Both the position numbers and the translations under genes were made by a program. Positions 26,001 to 38,700 of a DNA stretch of 64,000 bases are shown piece after piece. The stretch lies in contig CM047425.1 of assembly GCA_026168455.1 (NCBI GenBank), positions 7,166,001 through 7,230,000 on the forward strand, read 5' to 3'. The DNA comes from Theocolax elegans (Eukaryota > Arthropoda > Insecta > Hymenoptera > Cerocephalidae). Below the pieces are notes generated by a model. It worked only from the letters and a program-made list of their open reading frames with translations. It did not search any database and was not told the origin of the DNA. The stretch's first letter is position 1. Each line of letters opens with the position of its first letter.

Positions 26001-26701
26001 TGGATTTAAAAAGAAGGAAGCTGAAATATCTCAATTTAGTCGAAAGTTAAAATAGTTTTATAAATAATTTAGTATTAAAGTATAATTTTGTAGGCTAAAA
26101 TTTCATTAAATACTTATTTATTTCATATCATTTGACCAAATTGAGATAATTGAGCTTCTTTTCTTTTAATCCAATCAACACGATCTGGGCTTTCTTCTGA
26201 ATTTGGGTTTGAATGTATATCTTTATTTGTAATTATGTTATATAAGCGACCAAATTCACGAGTTTTTTTGGATGAATTTTTCGTTATTTGCTTATAACTA
26301 TCGTAAAAAAGGGCATTGACGCATGAAATTCCGGTTGTCTTCATATTTTTATAGTAAAAATTATATCCTACATTTGTATCAAGATCAGTTTCCCGGAGGT
26401 CAAGTACTCTCTTTGTAAGTTAATCACACAGGCTAGCATATTTTTTTATCGCTGACACCTTGCCTTCGTTTTTTGTGTGTGTAGGGGCAAAGCCCGTGAA
26501 AAACTCCGGAATTCTGATTGGTATTTTGTCCGAGCAGATTCGCGTCAGAGGGCGAGGGTTTACGAGGAGGAGCCGCCACCCCATAAAAAAGAACGAGGTG
26601 AAAGTCATTTTCGAAAAGAAGATAATCTAAGAAGACGAGTGCTGAGGAAAGTTGGACGAACCTGGGATTTCTTAAATTCCAAAATTTTAAATTATTTTTA
26701 A
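23051..26701 (+). CDS. CCPG1/PBXIP1-like single-pass membrane protein (candidate ER-phagy receptor)
   Basis: Six coding exons: 23051..23224, 23528..23743, 23824..24007, 24090..24450, 24521..25504, 26485..26701; 2136 bp, 711 aa, phases agree. The acidic N terminus (1-130) has no signal peptide and contains SSEEWTIIY, a canonical LC3-interacting motif (W22-x-x-I25 after Glu), and SEPELLTLED (93-102), resembling the FIP200-binding segments of mammalian CCPG1. One hydrophobic helix spans about 137-157 (ALITCSVIALIGMLITG), giving a type II membrane protein. The lumenal part has heptad-like coiled-coil segments, then about 220 residues rich in Lys, Asn, Tyr and Asp. The last exon encodes two W-x-x-x-R-A/G-x-x-R units (WQMQRGKAREKLR, WYFVRADSRQR), reminiscent of the C termini of CCPG1 and PBXIP1. 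CCPG1 is an ER-phagy receptor and PBXIP1 a paralogue. Family assignment rests on motif order and topology, since overall identity is low; function is inferred. Confidence 0.7.
25751..26419. repeat. Large imperfect inverted repeat inside an intron
   Basis: The left arm (about 25751-26045) and the reverse complement of the right arm (about 26125-26419) are alignable over nearly 300 bases, for example GAGTACTTGA, TACTATAAAAATAT, ATAGCTATAAGCAAATAAC versus ATAGTTATAAGCAAATAAC, AAAAATTCATCC and ATATACATTCAAA. A spacer of about 80 bases separates them. A transcript across it would fold into a long hairpin. The right arm, read on the minus strand, keeps one open frame; the left arm, read on the plus strand, has several frameshifts. 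No terminal repeats or target duplications were recognised. Confidence 0.85.
26123..26413 (-). other. Unidentified open frame in the right arm of the inverted repeat
   Basis: An open frame of about 95 codons on the minus strand, from TKRVLDLRETDLDTN through GYNFYYKN, SYKQITKNSSKKTREFGRL and NKDIHSNPNSEESP to a TGA at 26123. Its first in-frame ATG is at 26344. The plus-strand left arm encodes a broken copy with matching pieces (VLDLHGKTDL, GYDFYYKN, DSYKQITKNSSKK, NKDIHSKP). The pattern fits a fragment of a real coding sequence, perhaps a terminal exon, that was duplicated in inverted orientation. A sequence resembling a 3' splice acceptor (TTACAAAG) precedes it. I do not recognise the protein. 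Confidence 0.4.
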
Positions 26702-27478
26702 ATCGATTATTTTTAATATTTAACATATATATTGCCATCCGAAAATGATAACTATCAGATCCGCACTCACTCGATGTATTATTCACTGCAGTTTTATTGT
26801 TTATAAATCCTCGAAAGAATGAAGAATGTTAAGAAAAAAATAATTATATTATATTACACAGTTGATTCAAAAACTATTTTGAATTTAAATGCATAACTTG
26901 TTATCCGAGACGAGGACATATATTGCTTTATTGATATTGTAAACAGTCCGATATCTAGAGAAATAGAAATATGTAGAAATAAAAATTAGAGTAAGATACA
27001 AAAGAAAAGAGAAGTACAGAGATAGATATTTTTGTTCCAAGTTTGTTTATATACTCGTATAAATATAAATAATGTAAGAAACCGTTTGCTGTGAAACAAA
27101 GTAGTTATTTCTTTTTAAGAGAGAAGAATTTTGTATGTTATAAATGTAAAAAAGAATGTATATGGCAAAGTATTAATTATTATACCAAATTATTATTAAT
27201 AATTATCAACATTAATTTTCGCGGGCGCTTCTTTTTTAACCGTGAATTTAAATTTATATTATTGAAGTTTTATGTTTGTATAACATAAAAAATACGACTT
27301 GTAAAATTCAATAAAGAACATGTATTTAAAAAAATATATCAATATATTTGCACTTAAAAAAATGTCTGTTATTTCTCCATCTATGAGGTTATGAAATCTT
27401 TTCATTGTTTCCTTTTAGTTAATTGACATATACGTCCAAAGGTGATTATCAAATTAATTAGTTTATAGTCATATAAAA
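26702..27478. other. 3' flank of the CCPG1-like gene and upstream region of DRC10
   Basis: About 780 bp. AATAAA hexamers at 26978-26983 and 27310-27315 are candidate poly(A) signals for the CCPG1-like transcript. The promoter of the DRC10 gene must lie in the right part. Nothing else is recognisable. Confidence 0.55.
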
Positions 27479-29435
27479 ATGTATCGCAATTGTAATGGTG
27501 TAACGAATAGCAGTAAAGTTTCAAAGATACCTAAGAAGAGAAGATATTTTGAAATATCCGAAGTGTCAAATACTCAAATTACAATATTTTTAAATCGTGT
27601 TATCGGTATTTTTGAAATAGTAATGACAAAACTAAAATTAGCGGTATGCTCTAATTATATATTAATGTTTTGGTCTTCTTCAACTATTTGTTAATTGAAT
27701 GAATTTTTAGGCTACGTTACCTATCATTTTGTCTAATCCGACAGTTTTAGAAATTTTGGATAAACAAGATTTAAAGCACATCGTATCTGCTTTTGTTCCC
27801 TACGATTTGATTGAACCCTGCAAGAAAAGTATTGTATTTTTTTAACACATTTATTGCTATTTATTTTAAATAAATGAATTTTTTTAATGAATTCAATTAA
27901 CATTCCAGGTAATTTAGAAAAGTCAATAGATTCAATCGAAATAAGGACTAATTACGAAAAATGCGATTGTTCACGAGAATCGAGCGATTTAATAACTACA
28001 GAAAGATATGCAAATATTTATAATGCTCTGAACGTAATAGAAATATAAAATTGTTTTAAAAATCCATAATTAAGATTAATCAGTAAATTAAATCTTACAT
28101 TCGTAATATTTATTAATTTATTTAGATACTATCGTCTTACGATTACATACGTAAATTGTCAAAAGAAAATGAATCTAACATAACGAAAAATGCATTAAAC
28201 TTTATAAGGCAAATCAAATTTTTCATGGAATTTATGATTGGTAAAATTAGCAAAACGTCTACGGAAGAACGAAAAAAACAACTTCATTCTCGTCACACAT
28301 TTAAAGAAGTAGAACGAGTAAAACGGGGAATTGATGGTGGGCGTATTAAGTTTAATTTATTTTCTTTTTATTAAAGCAAAATATTATTTACCGATCTATT
28401 TATAAATAAATCGTATATAAATTGTTGTAATCAAAATAAATGAAATATACTATTTTAAATAAATTATGAACAGATTTTACAAATACCGCGGACGAACAAA
28501 AAAGTCAGCAGCAATGGGAACTTGATCAATTAAAAGCGGTAATCGTTGCATACTTAGATACTCAACGAAAAATTGAAGATGAGTTTAATAATCAACGAAT
28601 ACACATATTGTAAATAGGAATCATACTTTATATAATGAATATTGATTTATTATCGTTTAGTTTTATTGGCAGAAGGTCAATTTAATTTGTAGAAAAAATG
28701 CGGAAGAAAATTGGTCTAAATCACATACAGATTTTAATGAAAGGATGAATAATCATCAACAGTTGTTAGAAACATTAAAAATCCAAGTTGAGAAAGAGAA
28801 AAGTAACAACGTTAAGATAGAGGAATCTATTCAACAAAAGAAGTAATATTTTTTAAGGAATATATGTCAGTAGTAAATTAAAAATATAGGTGCATAAATC
28901 TCTGAAATTCTATAGGTTCAAAGTAGAATCGCAATTATTATCTTTAATAACAAAATACGATACAGAAGTTAGCGAAAGACAAGAAGAATATGATGTATTG
29001 ATGAAAGAATTTGAGGCTGTAGATAAAGAAAAGACTCAACTTATGGTTATTAAAAAATTTGTTTTAATGAACTTTATTTGAAAAAAATAAATATTTGAAA
29101 AGTGAAAATATAATATAAAATCTACTTATTTTTATGTAGGAGGAAATGGATGAACAATTAAATTTTTACAACGCTATACTAAAGGAAAAGGAAGATAAGG
29201 AATTCGAGGCTTGTAGAGAAAAATATACAAACTTTCTTCGAAAACGTTGTGCTAAAATAATTCAACGATGGTGGCGGCAAATTTTGGAAGCTAGAAGAAA
29301 GCAAAGAACGAAGGTGATTTATTTTTACGAATATATGAATATGTGCATATTTATAAAGTTTATTATACTTCAAGTTATATCACGTATATTTTTCAGGGTA
29401 AAAAGAAAAAGGGTAAAAAAATAATAAAAATCTAA
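27479..29435 (+). CDS. DRC10: Dynein regulatory complex subunit 10 (IQ domain protein D-like)
   Basis: Nine exons: 27479..27643, 27711..27828, 27909..28033, 28126..28336, 28474..28609, 28693..28842, 28916..29045, 29140..29313, 29397..29435; 1248 bp, 415 aa (human IQCD 449 aa). Subunit of the nexin-dynein regulatory complex that links neighbouring doublets of motile axonemes. The protein is almost wholly coiled coil. The segment KKFKVESQLLSLITKYDTEV with the following SERQEE corresponds closely to human IQCD (KKKYKVETEIENWIQKYDTE). An IQ motif near the C terminus (AKIIQRWWRQILEARRKQR) is followed by a Lys/Gly tail GKKKKGKK, also seen in IQCD. It lies 289 bp upstream of the dynein heavy chain on the same strand. 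The choice of DRC10 over the related DRC9 rests on the tail and the KYDTE segment. Confidence 0.85.
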
Positions 29436-29597
29436 AATTAAAAAAGAAGACTGAACAAAATTTAAATTTTTAAGGAAAAAAGAATGTCAAGTATAATCTA
29501 TGAAATTCCGTCATAATCGAAATATATCAGTGATTAAAATACAACTTCATTCTTATATGTCAATGATATCATTAAGTTGAAAAATTCTTATTTAATC

Positions 29598-29603
29598 AAT
29601 AAA
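29598..29603 (+). terminator. Candidate poly(A) signal of DRC10
   Basis: AATAAA about 160 bases after the DRC10 stop; a second copy is at 29635-29640. Both lie in the 289-bp gap before the dynein start codon, so DRC10 can end independently of the dynein gene. Confidence 0.5.
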
Positions 29604-29724
29604 GTGTATTATAATTGAAAAAGTGCTTTTGCTCAATAAATCATTATTTATAAATAACGTAGTTGTAAACTGTAATGTAATAATGATCGTGGTTATTAAG
29701 TAAAATCTGTAAATAAGCGTAAAA

Positions 29725-32700
29725 ATGGATGACGAAGATGAAATAAAGGATGATGATCCACGATTTGATTATATTTTACAATACCTAATAAAGACAATAA
29801 AACTCAAATTTGAAATATGGATAAAATTAAGATCGTCGCATCAATACAACGTAAGATACAGATTTTATAACCACAAATTCATTACCTCCGCATAAACTGC
29901 TACATATACTGTTAACTTTTATAATTCATAATAAATAATTCAAAGAACAGAGTAAAAGTAAAAATTACACTTTCAGAAAATTATGTCAAATTTTTTCGAT
30001 ACACCTACGGAAAATATGCTCCTACTGGAAATCTCGCCAACTGGTTACTTAGTACCATATTCTTTCCTACAATTGAATTTCAAATCCAAGTTTTTTTATT
30101 TTTTAAGGCGACAAATCGTCCCAATTACAAAAGATAATTGCGATAAAGTTTTAGAAATAGGTGATATGACGCCCAGAACGTTTGACGAATTGGCTACCAT
30201 TGTTGAACAAGTAAATAGATATTTAATTTTACTACAAAATTAATAATAAATCTAAAGTTATCTATGAAGTACAATATTATAATAAAAAAACGTATTTTTA
30301 GATTTTCATCCCCATTATATCAAATCCTGGTGAAATTATACACGAATGGCCGGAAGTCGTTGCGGAAGATGTGAAAAAGCACATTTTTGAACTTCGAAAC
30401 CTAATATGTCAAGTATGTAAATAATAACATTACCTAATTTCAGACTAATGCGATTAAATCATGTATTTTAATTATGGTGACAAAATTAACTAAAATAATA
30501 AAAAAAAATTAAATATAGATTCGTAGTAAAGTGACTGGAGAAACAATATTACCAATGCCAATGGGGGTTGAACAAATATTTGAAAATTCTCAAATTCCTC
30601 CAAATCTAAGGTATAATATTGAAGAGATCGTGACCAAATGGACCGGGCTGATTAGTCAATCTCTATCTCAAGATAGTGCTCAAGTTTTTAAAGAAGAGGA
30701 TAATCCTTTACCTAGAGCAGGTACAACATACATTTCATTGCTTTACGATGTAAATTATTAGATAATATACTAAAGTTTATTCATAACATTGATGTATGTG
30801 CATATATGTAGAAATAACATTTTGGAAAAAGAAACTCAGAAATGTTGAATCGATTTACGATCAATTAAGAGATCCTCGTGTTAAAAGGATGGCATTGATT
30901 TTAGAGCAATCTAGAAGTTCTTATGCGATGAAGTTGCATAATTGTTTTAAAGATGTTATTGGTGGTTAGTATATTTGAATTTTGAGCTTAATATTTAATA
31001 AAGTAATAATTGAAAATAAATTATTTTTTTATTTATACGTAGCTGTAGTGGAAGCACGCGACATTTGCTTACACTTGTTACCACTTGATAAATATTTTCA
31101 CGAAATCGAGAGTGAGTCTGATTTTCCAGCGATAAAATCACGATTGAAACCTATGATGCATTGTATATGTCTAACTTGGTCTCGTTCGAAATATTATTGC
31201 AAGAGTATTCGTATTGTCACTTTGCTCAAGGAAATTTCAAATCTAATATTACAACAGGTGAGTGTGGGAAATGAAAATTTTTATGTACAGTAAGATTAAC
31301 AATAAGTAACAAGTAATAACTTATTCACTTATTTATTAACTTGTTCAAAATTTCTAAAAATTAGGCCACCGAATATTTGGATCCTCATTCATTATTCCAA
31401 GGAGATATTGAGGAAAGTTTGAAAAAGCTTAATCGTACTATCACATTAATTCAATATTACCAGGATGTTTTTGAGACTTTTCGTAACAAGGTGCCAAGCT
31501 ATTTCAAACAAGCCAAAAATCCTGTCGATTGGACGTTTCATGAGAAATTAATTTTTTATAGATTAATTAAATTTTCGCAACGGTTGAGAGAGCTTTGGGT
31601 AATACATATTACTGATAGTGTACGATGTAAAAATCTCTTAAAATTCCTTAATTGATTCTGTAATTACTTCACCTGTTAGACCATTTTCGAAGTCGCTTTA
31701 GAGTACTTTAAACTCGAAAAAGTTGAGATTGCCGGTTTGCGAGGGAAGAAACTTGGACCTCTACTTTTCCAAGTTTATGAAGACTTTGCTAAATGTTACA
31801 ATGAATTCACCAACGTATCTTACGATATGTTACTTCCCGAAGATCCTGGATTCGATGAAGATATTAAAAAATACACATCATTGGTACGCTTACTAACGAA
31901 TATTTAAAATAATATCTCGTTCATTAACGTTAGTGTTTTTACTATAGATCGAAGAATTTGACAGAAGAATTGGTACAATTTTAACCCATGCGTTTTCAGA
32001 ATGTCATACAATTGAAAGCATGGTCAAATTTATTATCAATATCGGAACTATTGTTTCAAGACCGATAATATCTGAGCAATTATGGCCTTATTACGAAAAA
32101 TTGATTAAAAGAATACACGATGAATTGGATACGGCTAAGGTAGAATTTAATCCAAATATCATCATAGAATATTTATTATAAATATATGGTTTAATTTATA
32201 AACATTATTTTGAACAATTGTAGATTATTTTCGATGAAAGTAAAATCAAGTTTGAAAATTCAGGCTATATGGATGTAAACGAAAGTCTTCCACCAGTATC
32301 GAGTAGACTTTACTTTTTTACAAAGTTAAGAATTCGCGTGGACAATCCCATTAATTCGACCGAAATGATTGAACATCCACTTATTCAATCTGACTCGATG
32401 GAACTTGCTTATAGAAAATACGAGGAACTTATCGTAAGACAATATAATAATTAACCTCTTAATGATTATAAAATGAGATTAACTATTATTTATTCTTCTC
32501 CTTTGTCCTATTTAGAAATTAATAAGTGAAAAGGAAAAAGAAATTTTTGCAGAATGGTGTCAAACCGTTCCAGACTTGTGCGAAATTGGGTTGTCTAAAA
32601 CTTTATTTTCAATAGACGAGAATAATAAATTGTCTGCAAATTTAGATGAAGGGTTAGCGACAGTATTGAAGGAAACTAAATACATGACAATAATTTTAGA

Positions 32701-35700
32701 TAAAACAAATTTGCCGGTTGAAGCTATGGATATTTTTTCTAGATCTACGTTTTTCTACGAGAATAATATGAGATTGAAAAATATTTCACACTGGTTTGTG
32801 GTTTGCAATAGTGTAAAAATTGACATATTTCATTGTTATATTATTATTTACACGTAGGTTCAATAAGTTAAACGATATGACGTCGGATATCGAAGCATTT
32901 TTGATAAAGGAAGAAATAGAGGCGATAAACGAGCTTATTCAATCTGGACAACAAAATTACACGTGGAATTCGTTAGGTGATATATTTTAAAATTATTATA
33001 CGATAAACGTTGGTTCATGCGTTATTAAGAATTGAGACGCTGATTCAGTTATCAAGAATAATCGTAGAATTTTTCATTAATTGTGACAGAAGTGTCAGAA
33101 TTCACGGATAATCTTCAAGATATGGTTCGCAGTCTTTATCGACGGGTTCAGCAAGCTCAAGGAAATTTAGCTCGTTTACGTCGTAAATTAGATGGATGGG
33201 CTACCACGCCAATTCTCATACGTAAAGAGACAAGAAAGTGCCACCTGCTCGCCATTGTTGAGCGAAAAGATGCTTTCGAGCGTAGATACAAAACGATCAT
33301 CGCTGATGCCGAAGAATTAGATCGCATACTCGAGGAAAATTATAAACTTTATTTCGATCTTATACCAGAAAAACCACCTACTCCAGATAGTATGATTAAT
33401 ATCCAATTTTATATTTAATAACTATTAGAATTGTGTCATTTTTTTAAATAATTTAAAAAGCGTAATTCATTATTTTTATTATTAAATTAATACCTGATTT
33501 GTTTAGTTGATGACGTAATTTCTGAAGATGAAAAAGAAGGAACTAAAGAAGAACCAAAAGAAGAAGAAGCTTTAAAGTACTTTCATTCATTAATTCTAAT
33601 CGTATTAGTAACCTTTCATTTCATATGTAACACTATATTATAGAGAACACGCTGAAGAAGAAGAAGAAACTGAAGTCACTTACGAAGAAATTAAAATTGA
33701 ACGAAAAGAATCATTGACAGAATCGGAAATTTTACAGCGAGAAGAAGAAGCAAAAATGGAAGCCGAACTTGAAGGACATCGTCGAGAAAAATGGAAGTCG
33801 TATCTTGCCTTGATCGATGAAATTATAAAGAATATCCTTATTAAAGCTGTAGTTTCAAGGTTTATAGAAATTATGAAATTTATAATAATTAATTGTACTA
33901 ATTAATGTATGATTTATTTAAATTAATTTCTAGCATATCGTATATAATACAAGAAACTGATGAAAAATCAAATATTGAACCTCTTTTCATGATAAAACTT
34001 AAGTTACACATTTCTAAAATTATTTACTCGCCATCTGCGGAGATCGAAGATCCTACGAGTTTGTACGCTCTATACGAAGATATTATACTCGATGTAATGA
34101 GAATGGGAACATTGATACCAAGGGTTCATCCAGAAATATCGATAGATCGTGAATTTTATATTGTAAGTCACGTATTACCAACATGCTATTATAAAAATGT
34201 ATATTATTGGTAGGTTTGGTGGCCGTATTAAATTTAGGTTGTTTCATTAGATGGACCTCGCGGAAAATGAAAGTATAATAATGTTACTCGAAGAAATGTC
34301 TACTCGTATAAAGAAGGCGTCAAGCGCAGCAACTGAGTTTGCAAAAGTGAGTGTTGCATTTAAGAGATCATGAAAATTGCGTTTATTTGGTTGAAAAAAA
34401 ATTTTTTTTTTTCGTTATAGAAATTCGAAAAATACTCATGGTTATGGATGGAAAACAGACAAGATTATCTTAATCTTTTTTTGCGATTTGCTCGCACGCT
34501 CAATGAAAATGAGAAGGCTCTTGTAGCTCAATCAGAACCGAATGAAGTTATAGAGGCTTTACCTGAAAAGAAACCAACGCTCGCGGACTTTAACGTTGAA
34601 ATGAATAGATTTTTCGAATTGTATCAGGAATGTGAATTAATCGAAGATAATAAAATTATCGATAAATGGTTGATCATCGATCTTACACCTTTGAAACAAG
34701 GTATTCTTAATACCGTTTGCAAATGGTCAAATGTACTAAAACAACATTTGATTAGCCGAGTTAATGAGAGGTAATCCAATTGTTTTTTTCACTTAAATGT
34801 ATAGTATTACTTTTTAACAAATTCCTCTAGTTTGGCAGATTTGTCAACTTTCTTGAATAAAGCTCATGCAAGATTTCTTAAACCTGTGGAGGAAAATGAT
34901 TACGACGGACTTCTCGAGTCGATCTATTATTTGAAAGAGGTTCGCGACCGAATGTTTGAGATTGATTCCGCGTTTGAACCACTGAAGGTATCAAAATGAT
35001 GACCATTCATTATTAGTTAACAATTTCTTATTTATCAGCTATTTTTGTTTTATAAATTATGTTTATATTTATACAATTTACAGGAGACAATTGAATTACT
35101 TGCACACTATCAGGTCGAATTTAATGAAGAAATACACGATAAATTGATTAGATTACCAGAATTTTGGAATACAATTAAAAAAATGTCAGCACAAGTTAAA
35201 CAAGTGGTTGCGCCTCTCTTAGCTATTCAAATAGATTGGTTAAAGAAGAAATTGAATTACTTTGAATACCGACAACGGAAGTTATTGGAAAAATTCCATC
35301 AAAATGACGTTTTTAGGTAAATGTAAAATATAGTACACGAGCTTCAATAAAATTATTTACTTAACTCACACGTTATTTGAATCTATACGAGCAGCTACCT
35401 GTGTCCAAATATATACGGGAAACTTGACGAAGTGAACGAAGGAGTAGAAGAACTACTGGACGAATTGTTAGAACTTTCAAGGACCTCCGAGATATTTGAA
35501 CAACCAATGCCTGAATTTAAAGAGCTTGCGCAACTTCGTCGTGAAATGAAGCAGTTGAAACAACTTTGGGATTACGTGAATGTTATCATGTCTAATTTGA
35601 ATGAATGGAAAACAACCGTATGGAAAAAACTCGACATTGAAGGCATGGATGTCGAGTGCAAGAAACTTACAAGAGAATTGAGGCGTAAGAATAATTATGT

Positions 35701-38700
35701 GCCACTTAAATAATTTAATCCTCTGTAATATAATTAAAATATTTATACACCTTTAGTGTTAGATAAGGAGGTTAAATCCTGGGAATTGCATCATTACATA
35801 GAAGCTCAATTAAAGAATATGATGTCATCGCTAAGATCAGTTTCAGAGCTGCAAAATCCTGCTATTAGGGAAAGGCATTGGCAACAATTAATGGCTGAAA
35901 CTAAAGTAAATTATTTATATTGTGCTTTAATGAATGATTGTCTGTTATAAAAATTGAAAATCTTTGGATTCTTCAATTTCAACTCTAGACATATATGTTT
36001 CTAATTGGCGATTAATTATAAACAATCTGTATTTTTATTTATCTGTATCTTTATTTGGTTCTCAGCAGTAATTTTTAATTACATAAATCCTTTATATAGG
36101 TGAAATTTACAATGGATGACAAAACGACATTAGAGGCATTGTTGAAACTTGAGTTACACAAATATGAAGAAGAGGTAAAGAATGTTGTTGATAAAGCTGT
36201 TAAAGAGATGGCTATGGAAAAACTTTTGAACGAGTTAAAGAAAACTTGGACTGAGATGGAATTCGGAAAGGATCTTCATAGCAGGACAAAGCTATACGTT
36301 CTGCAAGTTACCGAAGAAACGATAGACGTTTTAGAAGAGAATCAAGTAATAAAATAAAAACTCATTTATTAATATTTTTTCAATAATTTAAATATTTTTA
36401 AGGTTCAATTACAAAACATGTTGGGTTCAAAGTTCATTGGACATTTTCTCAAAGACGTGTCAGATTGGCAGCAAAAATTAAGTACTGCGGATGCAGTTAT
36501 TACTATTTGGCTCGAGGTGCAAAGAGCTTGGATGCATCTTGAAAGTATATTTATCGGTTCAGAAGATATAAGGAATCAGTTACCAGAAGATTCGAAAAGA
36601 TTTGAAAAGATTGATCGAGAGTTCAAGGTATAGCCAAAATAAAAAATATTACTTGTACGTGTCGAATTACGTTCAATTATATTAATATATTCGTATGCCA
36701 GGAATTATTGAAAGACATGGTGGCTAACTTGAACATAGTTAAAGCAACAAACCGGCCAAATCTACTTAATAAGTTAGAAGAATTGGAACGGCAGCTAGGA
36801 TTATGCGAGAAAGCTCTTACCGATTATTTAGAAACTAAACGACTTGCCTATCCAAGGTTTTATTTCGTTTCTCCAGCAGATCTTCTAGATATTCTGAGCA
36901 ATGGTAAGTAAAATTCATTTTTATTTAAAAACGTTTTAAAAATACTTTTTCTTTACAGGTAACAGTCCAGAATTAGTTTGCAGACACTTGTCAAAATTAT
37001 ACGATTCGATAGCTGATTTAAAATGGAAGTTGGACGGTGGAAGACCATCTAAAATTGGTATTTATGTGTAAAAGTATTATTTTAATCAACATTTATTATG
37101 TGTGTGATAATTATTTTTATTTATTACTAGCAAATGCATTAGTAGCGAAGGACGGAGAAGTGATGCATATGCATGGAACTTGCGACTGCAGTGGAAAAGT
37201 AAGATGTATTACAGCTTTGTATCTTAACTCTTTTTCAACATCGATAAATGCTTACATCTCAATTAAATGAAGAGTGTAATGTAAGATTTTGTGCAATTTT
37301 GTTTATACAGAGGAAAATAATTTGTTTTCATAGTATTAGAATAAATGTTTTCAAAAAAATTAGGTTAACAGATTTTATAAAAGAAAAAAAATAAAAAATC
37401 TACCATGGCTAAAATAGTGGAAAATTATTGAAAAATAAATTATTTAATTTAAAGGTCGAAATTTGGTTGAACAGAGTAACAGAAGCAATGAAACGTACGG
37501 TACGCTACCATTTTGGTCAAGCTGTAAGATCTTACGCTGAAAAACCTCGAGAGCAATGGGTATTCGACTACGAAGCACAACCAGCACTTTGTGGAACTCA
37601 AATTTGGTGGACGAGTGAAGTGAACATGTCATTTGCTAAACTCGAAGAAGGCTTTGAAAACGCACTTAAAGGTGATCAACTGTCTGCTCATTTTTATTTA
37701 TTGTAAATTTGAAATAATGAAAAATTGTTTAATATCGTTTTAAAATTGAAGATTATCAAAAGAAGCAAATAGCACAGTTATTCGCGCTAATATCGTTACT
37801 TGTGGGTGAGCTAACTGAGAATGATCGGCAAAAGATCATGACTATTTGTACAATTGATGTACATGCTAGAGATGTCGTTGCTAAATTAATCACCATGAAA
37901 GCTGACAATGCTACCAATTTTCAGTGGCAGTCACAACTTAGACATCGGTTAGTCACTAATAATCATTTTTTACAAATTCTTGCAATGAAATAATGAGATC
38001 ATTATACGTTACAGATGGGACGATAAATTGGGTGATTGCTTTGCAAACATTTGCGATGCTTGCTTTGTGTATACCTACGAGTACCTTGGAAATGTCCCAC
38101 GATTGGTGATTACTCCGCTGACTGATCGGTGTTACATTACCTTAACTCAATCGTTACACTTAGTGATGGGTGGTGCACCCGCTGGACCCGCCGGAACTGG
38201 TAAAACCGAGACCACTAAAGATCTTGGACGAGCATTAGGTCAAATGGTCTACGTTTTCAACTGTTCGGAGCAAATGGATTACAAAGCATGTGTTTTAAAT
38301 TATTTGCTGTCGATATATTTAAAATAAGGTGTAGTAATATAATTTTGAATTTTTTAGTCCTGTGGTAATATATATAAAGGTTTGGCTCAAACTGGTGCGT
38401 GGGGATGTTTCGACGAATTCAATCGAATCAGCGTAGAGGTACTGTCTGTCGTTGCCGTTCAGGTGAAAAGTGTACTCGACGGTATTAAGAGCCGGAAGTC
38501 GACTTTCATGTTTTTCGGTCAGGAGTTAAATCTCATCCCTACTGTCGGAATGTTTATCACTATGAATCCTGGTTACGCGGGTAGGACAGAATTACCCGAG
38601 AATTTAAAAGCACTTTTTCGGTAAGTACTTTATTTTGTAGAAGTAGTCAAAGAAACACTTTTCAAATTGACCGCAATCAATTGCGATTGCAATAAATTGT

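Larger units (their letters stand above)
25505..26484 (+). other. Last intron of the CCPG1-like gene
   Basis: A 980-bp GT-AG intron (donor GTATGT, acceptor TGTGTAG). It joins AG to G to restore Arg and continues directly into GKAREKLR. It contains the inverted repeat at 25751-26419. The next exon is clearly more GC-rich than the intron. Confidence 0.85.

Noticed and set aside
27405..27450. Weak X-box-like sequence (GTTTCC, four bases, AGTTAA) before DRC10
   Set aside because: Half-sites deviate from the RFX consensus and the spacer is too long; no convincing match near the dynein start either.
28610..28692. Possible break in DRC10 where a stop follows the acceptor TTGGCAG
   Set aside because: The acceptor TTTGTAG at 28692 gives an open, in-phase junction, so the gene is intact.
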